Source of the DNA: Georgenia subflava
GTDB lineage: Bacteria > Actinomycetota > Actinomycetes > Actinomycetales > Actinomycetaceae
DNA: 64,000 bases
Assembly (NCBI RefSeq): GCF_009193155.1
Contig: NZ_VUKD01000003.1
Span: 248,001 to 312,000 of the forward strand
Direction of reading: 5' to 3'
Part shown: positions 27,902 through 36,542 of the stretch, in pieces
Numbering within the stretch: the stretch's first letter is position 1
How the letters are laid out: each line of letters starts with the position of its first letter
The notes under the pieces: model-generated
What the model was told of the DNA's origin: nothing
The model's database searches: none
The model's input: only the letters and a program-made list of their open reading frames with translations
Program-made: the position numbers and the translations under genes

Positions 27902-28689
27902 GCCCCGCCGTACGACGCCACCCCGCCGAGCGTGACGCCGGGAGGGTCGACCACGACGCCGCGCCGGCAGACCGGTCGGAGGCCGTCAGCTGGCCGCCGG
28001 AGGTCTCGCACGAGCCGTCGATGAGCATCGGTGGCGTGCTCGCCGTGCTCAAGCCGGAGTTCCCGGCGGTCAGCATCTCCAAGCTGCGCTTCCTGGAGGA
28101 GCAGGGGCTGGTAACGCCGCGCCGGACTGGTTCCGGCTACCGGATGTACTCGCGCGCCGACGCCGAGCGGATCCGCTTCGCCCTGACCGCCCAGCGTGAC
28201 AGCTACCTGCCCCTGCGTGTCATCCGGGACCAGCTCGCCGACCTCGACGCCGGGCGCGCCGTCGAGCAGCCGTCGCGCGCCCGTGTCGTCACCCGCGACG
28301 GCGAGCTCGTGACACCGCCGAGCGGGGCGCGTGTCAGCGCGGCGGAGCTGTGCGAGCTCACCGGGGCGAGCGAGGCCGAGCTCGACGAGATGGCCCAGGC
28401 CGGGCTCGTGCTTGCCGACACGCGCGGGCGTTTCCCCGGACGGGCGGTGCAGGTCGTCCAGGCCGCCCTGGCGCTGGCCCGGCACGGCATCAGTGCCCGC
28501 CACCTGCGCACCGTGCGCACGGGTGCCGAGCGCCAGGCCGACGTCATCGACCAGGTCGTCGCACCGACACGCTCGCAGCGCTCCGGCGTCGCGCGGGAGC
28601 GCAGCGCCGCGCAGGCCGCGGAGCTGGCCGAGCTGTACGCCCGGCTGCACGCCGAGCTGCTCCGGACCGCCGTCGACCAGCTCGGCTGA
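27898..28689 (+). CDS. ftsR: MerR family regulator, FtsR-like
   Basis: 263 residues. A DNA-binding domain starts at about residue 42: MSIGGVLAVLKPEFPAVSIS, KLRFLEEQGLVTPRRTGSGY and RMYSRADAERIRF, the MerR winged helix. The rest, including VSAAELCELTGASEAELDEM, matches the actinobacterial FtsR/Rv1828 type, which activates ftsZ expression in corynebacteria. The GTG overlaps the garA stop by 4 nt. The 40 residues before the HTH are Asp/Ala-rich and unconserved, so translation could also begin at ATG 28021. Confidence 0.9.
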   Translation: MSPAVRRHPAERDAGRVDHDAAPADRSEAVSWPPEVSHEPSMSIGGVLAVLKPEFPAVSISKLRFLEEQGLVTPRRTGSGYRMYSRADAERIRFALTAQRDSYLPLRVIRDQLADLDAGRAVEQPSRARVVTRDGELVTPPSGARVSAAELCELTGASEAELDEMAQAGLVLADTRGRFPGRAVQVVQAALALARHGISARHLRTVRTGAERQADVIDQVVAPTRSQRSGVARERSAAQAAELAELYARLHAELLRTAVDQLG

Positions 28690-28737
28690 CCCGCTGTTCC
28701 AGGGGCGCGGGCCCGGCGGGGGACGTACCGTTGCCGC

Positions 28738-29313
28738 ATGCGCGAGATGGTGGTGCTCGGCGTGCGGGTGAGCGTGCCTGGCAACGAGGTGGTCGTCGTG
28801 CTCGGCGAGCCCGGGGGCGCCCGTGTGCTGCCGATCGTCATCGGCCCGCGGGAGGGCGCCGCGATCGCCTCCGCGCAGGCCGGGCTGGTGCCGCCGCGGC
28901 CGCTCACGCACGACCTCCTGGTCTCGATCCTCGACCGCCTCGGCGTCACGGTGAGCGAGGTGCGGGTGACGCAGGTCGTCCACGGGATCTTCCACGCCGA
29001 GCTCGTGCTGAGCGGGGGACAGATCGTCGACGCGCGTCCCTCGGACGCCATCGCGATCGCCCTGCGGGCCCGGTGCCCCGTGCTGTGCGAGGAGACCCTG
29101 CTCACGCTCGCGGGCGTCCCGGTGGAGGAGGCAGGCCTCGACGAGGCCGAGGAGGAGCAGCCGCAGGCCGACCTGACCGCGCAGGGCGCACCGGAGGTCA
29201 TGGAGGAGTTCCGTGCGTTCCTCGAGGACGTCGAGCCCGAGGACTTCGCCGCGCCGGGGGAGAACGACGACGACGGTCCGGGACCCGGCTCGCGGGGTGG
29301 CGGCGCGGGTTGA
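28738..29313 (+). CDS. Bifunctional nuclease (BFN, DUF151) family protein
   Basis: 191 residues. The BFN domain fills the first 135 residues, with GARVLPIVIGPREGAAIASA and VDARPSDAIAIALRARCPVL, the family's two conserved blocks. Family members are described as having both DNase and RNase activity. The C-terminal 55 residues are strongly acidic. TACCGT ends 6 nt before the ATG, which suggests an own leaderless transcript even though the gene lies 48 nt behind ftsR. The order garA-ftsR-BFN-merR is conserved across actinobacteria. Confidence 0.92.
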   Translation: MREMVVLGVRVSVPGNEVVVVLGEPGGARVLPIVIGPREGAAIASAQAGLVPPRPLTHDLLVSILDRLGVTVSEVRVTQVVHGIFHAELVLSGGQIVDARPSDAIAIALRARCPVLCEETLLTLAGVPVEEAGLDEAEEEQPQADLTAQGAPEVMEEFRAFLEDVEPEDFAAPGENDDDGPGPGSRGGGAG

Positions 29314-29333
29314 GCGACGGACGCGCGCCGCGG

Positions 29334-29354
29334 GTCTCGACCTGAGGTCGAGAC
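29334..29354 (+). terminator. Hairpin at the end of the garA-ftsR-BFN block
   Basis: GTCTCGACCTGAGGTCGAGA plus C folds into a 9-bp perfect stem with loop TGA, 20 nt after the BFN stop. No U-run follows, as is common in high-GC actinobacteria. The next promoter begins 50 nt downstream. Confidence 0.65.
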
Positions 29355-29402
29355 TCAGACATGCGACCTGCGACACGCCGGAGGTTGCCGCGGCCAGCCT
29401 CG

Positions 29403-29431
29403 TTGACCTGGGTGGGGTGCGGTCATAGCGT
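29403..29431 (+). promoter_or_regulatory. Sigma-70-type promoter of the merR gene
   Basis: TTGACC, 17 nt, TAGCGT, one of the best vegetative promoter matches in the window. It lies 81 nt upstream of the GTG start at 29513 and after the preceding terminator hairpin, so this merR is a separate transcription unit. Confidence 0.7.
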
Positions 29432-29512
29432 GTCACCCATCAGCAGCGAGGCAGCGGTATCCTCGTGACCTGAAGGCTGGGGCACGAGGGACGCGGACGA
29501 ACGGAGAACCCT

Positions 29513-30091
29513 GTGAGCGGCACTGATGCGACGGCCGACGCCGTCACCGGCGTCCCCCAGCGCGCCCAGGGCATGCTCTTCGGTGACACGCTGCCCGACC
29601 TGGACCAGGACACCGGCTACCGGGGGCCCACGGCGTGCAGTGCCGCCGGCATCACCTACCGCCAGCTCGACTACTGGGCCCGCACGGGGCTGGTCGAGCC
29701 GAGCATCCGTGGCGCGAAGGGCTCGGGGAGCCAGCGGCTGTACAGCTTCCGCGACATCCTCGTGCTCAAGGTCGTCAAGCGGCTGCTGGACACCGGCGTC
29801 TCGCTGCAGCAGATCCGCAGCGCCATCACCCACCTGCACGAGCGCGGCGTCGAGGACCTCGCGCAGATCACCCTCATGAGCGACGGCGCGTCCGTGTACG
29901 AGTGCACCTCCGCGGACGAGGTGATCGACCTGGTCCAGGGCGGTCAGGGCGTGTTCGGGATCGCCGTCGGCCGCGTCTGGCGCGAGGTCGAGGGGTCGCT
30001 CGCCGAGCTGCCCACCGAGCGCGCCCACGATGAGGAGCCGGCCGTCGAGGACGAGCTGGCCCGTCGGCGCGCCGCGCGCCACGCCGGCTGA
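29513..30091 (+). CDS. MerR family transcriptional regulator (Rv1830 type)
   Basis: 192 residues. The MerR winged helix spans about residues 40-105: AAGITYRQLDYWARTGLVEP, then GSGSQRLYSFRDILVLKVVK and SLQQIRSAITHL. The C-terminal half (LMSDGASVYECTSADEVIDL) matches the last gene of the mycobacterial garA region. GTG 29513 has GGAGAA 5 nt upstream. Its position after the BFN gene is conserved; target genes are unknown. The last 20 bp of coding sequence and the stop codon recur 115 bp further on, in the intergenic region. Confidence 0.9.
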   Translation: MSGTDATADAVTGVPQRAQGMLFGDTLPDLDQDTGYRGPTACSAAGITYRQLDYWARTGLVEPSIRGAKGSGSQRLYSFRDILVLKVVKRLLDTGVSLQQIRSAITHLHERGVEDLAQITLMSDGASVYECTSADEVIDLVQGGQGVFGIAVGRVWREVEGSLAELPTERAHDEEPAVEDELARRRAARHAG

Positions 30092-30232
30092 GCTCAGCAG
30101 CGACGCTCAGGCGTCCGCCGTGCCCGGCGTCGTCGACGCCGACGTAGAGCACCTTGCCCTGGCGAACTGCTCGGGGCACTGGGTGGCCGCGCGCCACGCC
30201 GGCTGAGCTCCGGCGGTAACGCTCAGGCGTCC
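30071..30232. repeat. Duplicated segment at the convergent 3' ends of merR and the lipoprotein gene
   Basis: GCCGCGCGCCACGCCGGCTG AGCTC (split here for length) ends merR at 30071-30095 and recurs at 30186-30210. GCTCAGGCGTCCG recurs likewise at 30105-30117 and 30220-30232. The second copy carries the real 3' end of the minus-strand lipoprotein gene. Between the copies GGCGTCGTCGACGCC (30126-30140) is a near-perfect hairpin. Confidence 0.88.
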
Positions 30233-31347
30233 GGGCACTCGGTGGCGGTCGCGCCGTCCTGGGTCGGCTGCCCGCCCGCGCCGACCCAGGCCTCCCAGAG
30301 CTGGCGGGAGCGGCCGCTCTCGTCCTCCCAGGCCTCCGCACAGCTGGCCGAGTAGAAGCCGCCCACGTCGGCGTGGCCCTCGGCGCTCGCGAGCGTGACG
30401 TCCAGCATCGCCTCCGGCCCGTCCATGACGAGCGCCTCCGCGAGGTGCTCGGCCGCGGCGGTCACGACGTCGTCGCCGGCGCGGTCGGCGAGCTCGTCCT
30501 CCGGCGCGTCGGCCAGGTCCGCCGGTGTGAGGCGGGCGTGCACGGAGACGTACCAGTCGGCCGGGTCCGCGCCGTAGCCGCCCGTGCTGACCGAGAGATC
30601 GGTGGCGCCGTCCCACCCGCGCGGCTCGGGCGAGCGCATGATCCGGTCGACGGCGGCCACCACCGGTGCGGGGGCCCGCGCGTCGATGCCCACCCGTCGT
30701 CCGTCGCGCGGACCGTCCGCGCTGTAGTCGTGGTAGCTGATGTCGAAGCGGGTGCTCTGCTGCTGGTCGGGCAGCTGAGCGTGCAGGGCGTGGAAGATCC
30801 GCACGAGCGCCCGGTCGGGGGTGCCCGGTGTCACGGTGACGTCGATGTCCCGGCCGTACTGGGCGCCGTCCTCGCCGTACTCGTCGACCCACACCCGCGT
30901 GCTGCCGAAGTCGTGCTGCATGAGCTCGGCCATCGCTGGAACCTCGTTGCCGAGCGCCCCGAGCAGGCGCACCTGGCCCATCATGCCCATCTCGTAGGAG
31001 CGCTCCCCGTCCACCCAGTCGATGTACACGATGAGCTCGGTGTCGACGTGCTCGGAGGCCTCCACCGCAGCCTTGGTGGCCTGGACGACCGGGGTGACCT
31101 GCCCGGCCCGCGCCCCGGGCGTGAGACCGAGTTGCAGGCTGACGTACCCGTCACCGCCGGTCTGGAGACGGACGCGGGCGTCCTCGACGTCCGGGATGGA
31201 CGCGAGCCGGTCCTCGAGGGCGGTCGTCGACCCGTCTTGGGTCGTGGTGTCGTCGCACGCGGCGAGGCCGAGCGCGAGCAGCGCCACGGTCAGGATGCCG
31301 GCCACCCGTCCGGCCGTGCGGCGGAACGGGGCGGGGGAGCGGGGCAC
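30223..31347 (-). CDS. Secreted lipoprotein of unknown function
   Basis: 374 residues. The N-terminus is basic (RSPAPFRRTAGR), then a hydrophobic stretch ends in the lipobox LGLAACDD, so the mature protein should be anchored through Cys at about residue 30. The rest is Asp/Glu-rich and contains no motif I recognise; the two halves, starting ALEDRLASIPDVEDARVRL and STRFDISYHDYSADGP, may be related alpha-beta domains. GTG 31347 places the signal peptide correctly. It converges on merR and is divergent from the carbamoyltransferase-like gene. Confidence 0.8.
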   Translation of the reverse strand: MPRSPAPFRRTAGRVAGILTVALLALGLAACDDTTTQDGSTTALEDRLASIPDVEDARVRLQTGGDGYVSLQLGLTPGARAGQVTPVVQATKAAVEASEHVDTELIVYIDWVDGERSYEMGMMGQVRLLGALGNEVPAMAELMQHDFGSTRVWVDEYGEDGAQYGRDIDVTVTPGTPDRALVRIFHALHAQLPDQQQSTRFDISYHDYSADGPRDGRRVGIDARAPAPVVAAVDRIMRSPEPRGWDGATDLSVSTGGYGADPADWYVSVHARLTPADLADAPEDELADRAGDDVVTAAAEHLAEALVMDGPEAMLDVTLASAEGHADVGGFYSASCAEAWEDESGRSRQLWEAWVGAGGQPTQDGATATECPDA

Positions 31348-31409
31348 GTCGACAGGGTAACGGGGGAGCGACCGGGGGTCGCGCGGCGTCCGGCGCCCGC
31401 ACGCGGCCA

Positions 31410-31608
31410 CGCTCGGGACGGACGCCGGTGGCGTTTCGGGACGGAAGCCGATGGTGTTTGGGACGGACGTTGGTGGCGCTCGGGACGGACGCCGGCCGCG
31501 TTCGGGACGCACGTCGGCTGCGTTCGGGAGGGTCGTCGGCCGCGCTCGGGACGGACGCAGGCCGCGCTCGGGGCGGACGTCGGCCGCGTTCGGGACGGCT
31601 ACGTCCGG
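31410..31608. repeat. Tandem array, nine 22-bp units
   Basis: Nine units from 31410 to 31608, all 22 bp except the second (23 bp). The consensus is CGYTCGGGACGGACGYCGGC plus CG. It takes up two thirds of the 303-bp gene-free stretch 31348-31650 between the divergent lipoprotein and carbamoyltransferase-like genes and ends 30 nt before the -10 box of the latter. It has no spacers, so it is not a CRISPR array. Confidence 0.95.
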
Positions 31609-31650
31609 TTACCGGCGTGCTCACGACGCGCGAGCCGGTAGATTGGCACG

Positions 31651-32550
31651 GTGCCGCACGACCGGAGCCTACTGACGCTCCTCGACCTCCGACGCCCCGA
31701 CCTGGAGTGGCTGTGGCTCGCCTCCGCGGGGTGGAAGGACGAGCGCTCGCGCCGTCGGAGGCGGTTCGCCGACCGTCGGGTGGCCACGATCTTCGACGGC
31801 CCCGCCTTCCGGAGTCGGCTGGCGTACGACACCGCGATCGACGCAGTCGGCGCCCACCGCGTGGACCTGCCGGTGGTGCTGGGCGAGCGGGAGCCGATCG
31901 CCGACACCGCCGCGATCCTCTCCGACGCGGTGGACGCCGTGGTGGTCCGCGCGCGCGACCACGCCGCCGTCACCGAGCTCGCTGCGGCGTGCCAGGTGCC
32001 GGTGATCAACGCGATGACCGATGCGGGGCACCCGGTGGAGGTCTTCTCGGAGGCGTTCAGCGTGCTCGAGCGGCGCGGACACCTCGACGACGTCACCCTG
32101 ACCTTCGTGGGGGAGGACAACAACGTGCTGCGTTCGTGGTGCGAGCTGACCGTCAGCTTCGAGCTCGAGGTCCGGCACGTCTGCCCGCCCGGGCACTCCC
32201 TCGACGAGCAGTTCCGCGAGGACCTGGTCGACCGCGGGCAGCGGGGACGGGTGACCGTGATGCACGACCTCGCCGAGGGTGTGGCCGGCACCGACGTCAT
32301 CTACACCGACGCCTGGCCGGCGTCCGCCCGCGTACCGGGCCGTCGCCGGACAGCGTTCGAGCCGTACCGGATCGGCACCGAGACGCTCGACGCGGCAGGG
32401 GAGAACACACTGCTCATGCATGCGATGCCGGTGCACCGGGGTGACGAGGTCACCGCCGAGGCGTTCGCCGACCCGCGGTCGATCAGCTTCGCCGCCAAGC
32501 GGAACCTCGCGCCGACGCACGCCGCGATCGTCGAGCGCGCGCTCGGCTGA
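31651..32550 (+). CDS. Aspartate/ornithine carbamoyltransferase superfamily protein, divergent active site
   Basis: 299 residues with the carbamoyltransferase layout: LGEREPIADTAAILSDAVDA, VPVINAMTD and LTFVGEDNNVLRSW are clearly those of ornithine carbamoyltransferases. The catalytic motifs are changed: the carbamoyl-phosphate loop STRTR is replaced by GPAFRSR, HPxQ by HPVEV, and HCLP by HAMP. It therefore either uses another substrate or has lost activity. GTG 31651 follows TAGATT by 6 nt, indicating a leaderless transcript. It is not near other arginine genes. Confidence 0.8.
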   Translation: MPHDRSLLTLLDLRRPDLEWLWLASAGWKDERSRRRRRFADRRVATIFDGPAFRSRLAYDTAIDAVGAHRVDLPVVLGEREPIADTAAILSDAVDAVVVRARDHAAVTELAAACQVPVINAMTDAGHPVEVFSEAFSVLERRGHLDDVTLTFVGEDNNVLRSWCELTVSFELEVRHVCPPGHSLDEQFREDLVDRGQRGRVTVMHDLAEGVAGTDVIYTDAWPASARVPGRRRTAFEPYRIGTETLDAAGENTLLMHAMPVHRGDEVTAEAFADPRSISFAAKRNLAPTHAAIVERALG

Positions 32551-32554
32551 GGCG

Positions 32555-32977
32555 TCACATCGTCTCGCCCGGGAGCCGGCTGGCCTGCTCGACCCAGGAC
32601 CGGAGCTGCTCCTCGTCCAGCTCGTCGTCCTCGTGGATGTCGAGGTAGCGCACCTCGTCGTGCTTGGACGCCTTCGGCGGCACGGGGTCGAGCGAGGTGC
32701 CTCTGAGGAACTGCACCTGCACGTACCTGGTGTAGCAGCGGAACGACAGGAACCAGCCCTCGCTCTCGCCGCCGTAGAACGGCTGGTTCCACCTCACCGC
32801 CTTGCGCACGTCCGGCACGGTGCTCACGACGACGTCGTCGATCCGCTGCCCGACGTCCCGCTTCCAGCCGGGCATCGCGGCGATGTAGTCCCGCACCGGC
32901 CCGGCGCCGTCGCCCTTGGGGATCTGCGGGTTGCCGCCCGAGAGCAGCTTCGGGGCGTTCTCCTTGCGGTCGGTCAT
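32555..32977 (-). CDS. DUF1801 domain-containing protein
   Basis: 140 residues. VRDYIAAMPGWKRDVGQRID and VPDVRKAVRWNQPFYGG followed by WFLSFRCYTRYVQVQFLRG mark a DUF1801 (YdhG-like) protein, a small alpha-beta fold of unknown function. ATG 32977 has GGAGGA 4 nt upstream. The stop lies 4 nt from the stop of the convergent carbamoyltransferase-like gene. Confidence 0.88.
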   Translation of the reverse strand: MTDRKENAPKLLSGGNPQIPKGDGAGPVRDYIAAMPGWKRDVGQRIDDVVVSTVPDVRKAVRWNQPFYGGESEGWFLSFRCYTRYVQVQFLRGTSLDPVPPKASKHDEVRYLDIHEDDELDEEQLRSWVEQASRLPGETM

Positions 32978-33165
32978 GGGGTCCTCCTCGGTGCACGATC
33001 ACCGGCGCCAGAGTGCACGCTGACCTGACGACCGTACCCCGGCCCGTGCGCGCGGCCTCGGCGGGCGACGCGCCTGGGCTGGCCTTGATGTCGTAGGTGC
33101 CTGCCATGCTCCGTACAGAGGTTCGAACCACCCGGGTTCGGGCCGGATGCTGGGGGAGAGGTCCC

Positions 33166-33561
33166 ATGACTGTCGACGACGGGGTCCGCACGCTGGAGAT
33201 CGAGCTGGCGAGCCTGGCCGAGGACCTGACGACGCCGCTCTGGCGCGAGTGCGTCCTCTGCTTCGCCAACCGGATGATCGTGCAGTTCGGCTGCGACAGC
33301 ACGCTGCGCTGGGCCAGGCGCTGGCGGACGGCGCGCGCTCCGCAGGCGACAGCGCTCGAGCGCCGGCTCGGTCGCCTGGGGGCGTACTGCGACTGCGAGA
33401 TCTACACGAACGCCTTCGACGTCACGGTCGAGACGGTGCGTGACCCGGACACCGGCGCGGAGTGCTGGCCGGAGCACGTGAACGGGTGCGACGGTGTCCG
33501 GGCGGGCTCGACCCAGCCGTGCTCGTTGTGGGCGCCGCGGACGTCGCGCCCGTGGTGGTGA
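33166..33561 (+). CDS. DUF2695 domain-containing protein
   Basis: 131 residues. WRECVLCFANRMIVQFGCDS, TLRWARRWRTARAPQATALE and GAYCDCEIYTNAF match DUF2695, a short Cys-containing actinobacterial domain of unknown function; four of its cysteines could bind a metal. ATG 33166 has GGGGGAGAGG about 5 nt upstream and is preferred to an in-frame start at 33097. Single gene, divergent from DUF1801. Confidence 0.83.
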   Translation: MTVDDGVRTLEIELASLAEDLTTPLWRECVLCFANRMIVQFGCDSTLRWARRWRTARAPQATALERRLGRLGAYCDCEIYTNAFDVTVETVRDPDTGAECWPEHVNGCDGVRAGSTQPCSLWAPRTSRPWW

Positions 33562-33673
33562 GCCCCGGCCGGCTACCACCGGCGGCGAGCCGTAGTTCAC
33601 CGACGGTCGCGCAGATCTTGAGCCGCTCGACGGGCGTCCGGGAGCGACGGTGGTGCTCCTGCGTCACGGCGCG

Positions 33674-34548
<875 letters not shown>

Positions 34549-34549
<1 letters not shown>

Positions 34550-35565
34550 CACCTCCGCCCCTCGGCGGCACTCTCGCCGGCGGGGTCGTGCGCGAGCTCT
34601 TCGTGGTAGTGGCACCGGCTCGCCCGGTTCTCGTCGATGACCCGAAGGGCCGGTTCCGTCTCCCAGCACGGCGCGCGCCCGTGGGACTGGTCGCACCGGG
34701 GGTGGAACGTGCAGCCGGTCGGCATCGCCAGCAGGCTCGGCGCCTGCCCGGGGATCGCCGGCAGACGGTCGCCGCCCTCCAGGCCCGGCCGGCTCGCCAG
34801 GAGGCCACGGGTGTAGGGATGGCGGGGCTCGCGGAAGATGTCGTGCACGAGCCCGGTCTCCACCACCCGGCCCGCGTACATGACGACCACCCGGTCCGCC
34901 ATCTCCGCCACCACGCCGAGGTCGTGGGTGATGAAGATCGTGGAGCTGCCCAGGTCCTGCTGGGTCTTCGCGAGGAGCTCGAGGACCTGGGCCTGGACCG
35001 TGACGTCGAGCGCGGTGGTGGGCTCGTCCGCGATGAGGAGCTTGGGACGGTTGGCGATCGCGATGGCGATCATCACGCGCTGGCGCATGCCTCCGGAGAA
35101 CTCGTGCGGGTACTGGTTCACCCGCTGCTCGGCACCGGCCACGCCGACGGCGGTCAGCAGCTCCGTGGCACGGTCGAGGGCCTCCTGCCGGCTCACGTCC
35201 CGGTGGGTGAGGACGGCCTCCGCGATCTGGTCACCGACGGTGATCACCGGGTTCAGCGACGTCAGCGGGTCCTGGAAGATGATGGAGAGCTCGTCCCCGC
35301 GGATCCGCCGCAGCTCGTCGTCGGTCATGTCCAGCAGGTCCCGCCCGTCGAAGACGGCACGTCCGTGGACGACCCGGCCGGCGCCGGAGAGCAGCCCCAT
35401 GAGCGACATCATCGTGACGCTCTTGCCGGAGCCCGACTCACCGACGACGGCCACCACCTCGCCGTGGCCGACGTCGAAGCTCACATGGTCGACCGCGCGC
35501 ACGAGACCGTCCTGGGTGTCGAACTCCGTCACCAGGTCCGCGACGGACAGCAGCGGCTCGCTCAT
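34549..35565 (-). CDS. Oligopeptide-type ABC transporter ATP-binding protein (OppD position)
   Basis: 338 residues. Walker [10 protein letters not shown], signature [16 protein letters not shown], Walker [15 protein letters not shown] and [13 protein letters not shown] are intact. The C-terminal oligopeptide-transporter extension holds [20 protein letters not shown] and SRCHYH, with the cysteines that in related ATPases bind a 4Fe-4S cluster. The ATG overlaps the permease stop by 4 nt. It powers the two permeases encoded just upstream. Confidence 0.95.
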
Positions 35566-36542
35566 GAGCTCTTCCTCCTCTTCCTGCGCTTCCCGCCGCC
35601 GGAGGAGGGATCGAGCGCGTCGCGGAGCCCGTCACCGACGAAGTTGACCGAGAGGGACAGGATGACGATGGTCAGGCCGGGCATGAAGACGAGCCACCAC
35701 TGGGTCAGCATCGAGCCCTGACCGTCGGAGATGAGCTTGCCGAGGGCCGGGGTGGGCGGGTCGATGCCGAAGCCCAGGTAGGACATCGTCGACTCCAGCA
35801 GGATGGCCTGCGCCACGACGAGCGTGGCGTTGACGATGATCGGTCCCATGGTGTTGGGCACCATGTGGCGGAAGATGAGCCGCAGGTCGCCCGCACCCAG
35901 CACCCGGCCGGCCTGGACGTACTCGGCCTCGCGCAGCGCCAGGCACTGCCCTCGCACGATGCGGGCGATAGTCGTCCACATCACGAGGCCGAGGATGAAC
36001 GCGATCCGGATGGGGGAGCCGCCCCCGAGGAATGCCGCGAAGACCAGGACGATCGCGAGGAACGGCAGGGTCATGATGAAGTCCACGACCCGCATGAGGA
36101 TGTTGTCGACGAGTCCGCCGTAGAAGCCCGCGACGGCGCCGACCACGGTCCCGATGACGGTGGAGAGCACCGCCACGAGCAGCGCGACCTGCACCGACGT
36201 CCGGGTGCCGTGCAGCACGCGGCTGAAGTAGTCCCGCCCAACCTTGTCCGTGCCGAAGAAGTGGCTGTCCTCGAAGGTCGGAGGCTGGCTGACGTTCTGC
36301 AGGTCCAGCTCGTCGTAGGCGTACGGCGCGATCCAGTCGGCCAGGAAGGCGGCCACGGTGATGAGCACGAAGACGGCCAACGCCGTCATCGCGACCTTGT
36401 GGTGGAGGAAGCGGCGCAGCGCGCGGCGTCCCTGGGACTGCAGCGCCGGCGGCTCCTGCTGCGGCGGCCGCTGCTGCGCCGGCTCACCCGGCGGGGCGTC
36501 GCCGACGGGGTGCTCCTGCTCCGGCAGGGGGGCGTGGCTCAT
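35562..36542 (-). CDS. Peptide-type ABC transporter permease (OppC position)
   Basis: 326 residues. A Pro/Gln-rich cytoplasmic N-terminus of 38 residues precedes six membrane segments. The binding-protein-dependent transport signature is visible as REAEYVQAGRVLGAGDLRLI, and HFFGTDKVGRDYFSRVLHGT is the conserved OppC/DppC external loop. The ATG overlaps the stop of the OppB-type gene by 4 nt. The C-terminus is Lys/Arg-rich. Confidence 0.94.
   Translation of the reverse strand: MSHAPLPEQEHPVGDAPPGEPAQQRPPQQEPPALQSQGRRALRRFLHHKVAMTALAVFVLITVAAFLADWIAPYAYDELDLQNVSQPPTFEDSHFFGTDKVGRDYFSRVLHGTRTSVQVALLVAVLSTVIGTVVGAVAGFYGGLVDNILMRVVDFIMTLPFLAIVLVFAAFLGGGSPIRIAFILGLVMWTTIARIVRGQCLALREAEYVQAGRVLGAGDLRLIFRHMVPNTMGPIIVNATLVVAQAILLESTMSYLGFGIDPPTPALGKLISDGQGSMLTQWWLVFMPGLTIVILSLSVNFVGDGLRDALDPSSGGGKRRKRRKSS

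Noticed and set aside
29458-29463. TATCCT as the -10 box of the merR gene
   Set aside because: No -35 partner at 16-18 nt; the upstream TTGACC-N17-TAGCGT pair is much better.
31410-31608. CRISPR array
   Set aside because: Units follow each other without spacers, they are degenerate, and no cas gene is present.
33119-33137. tRNA T-arm, LexA box or attachment site suggested by GGTTCGAACC and the following GGGTTCGGG
   Set aside because: No acceptor or anticodon stem can be built, and the CGAAC/GTTCG arms are 7 nt apart instead of the 4 nt of an actinobacterial SOS box. No integrase or mobile element is nearby.
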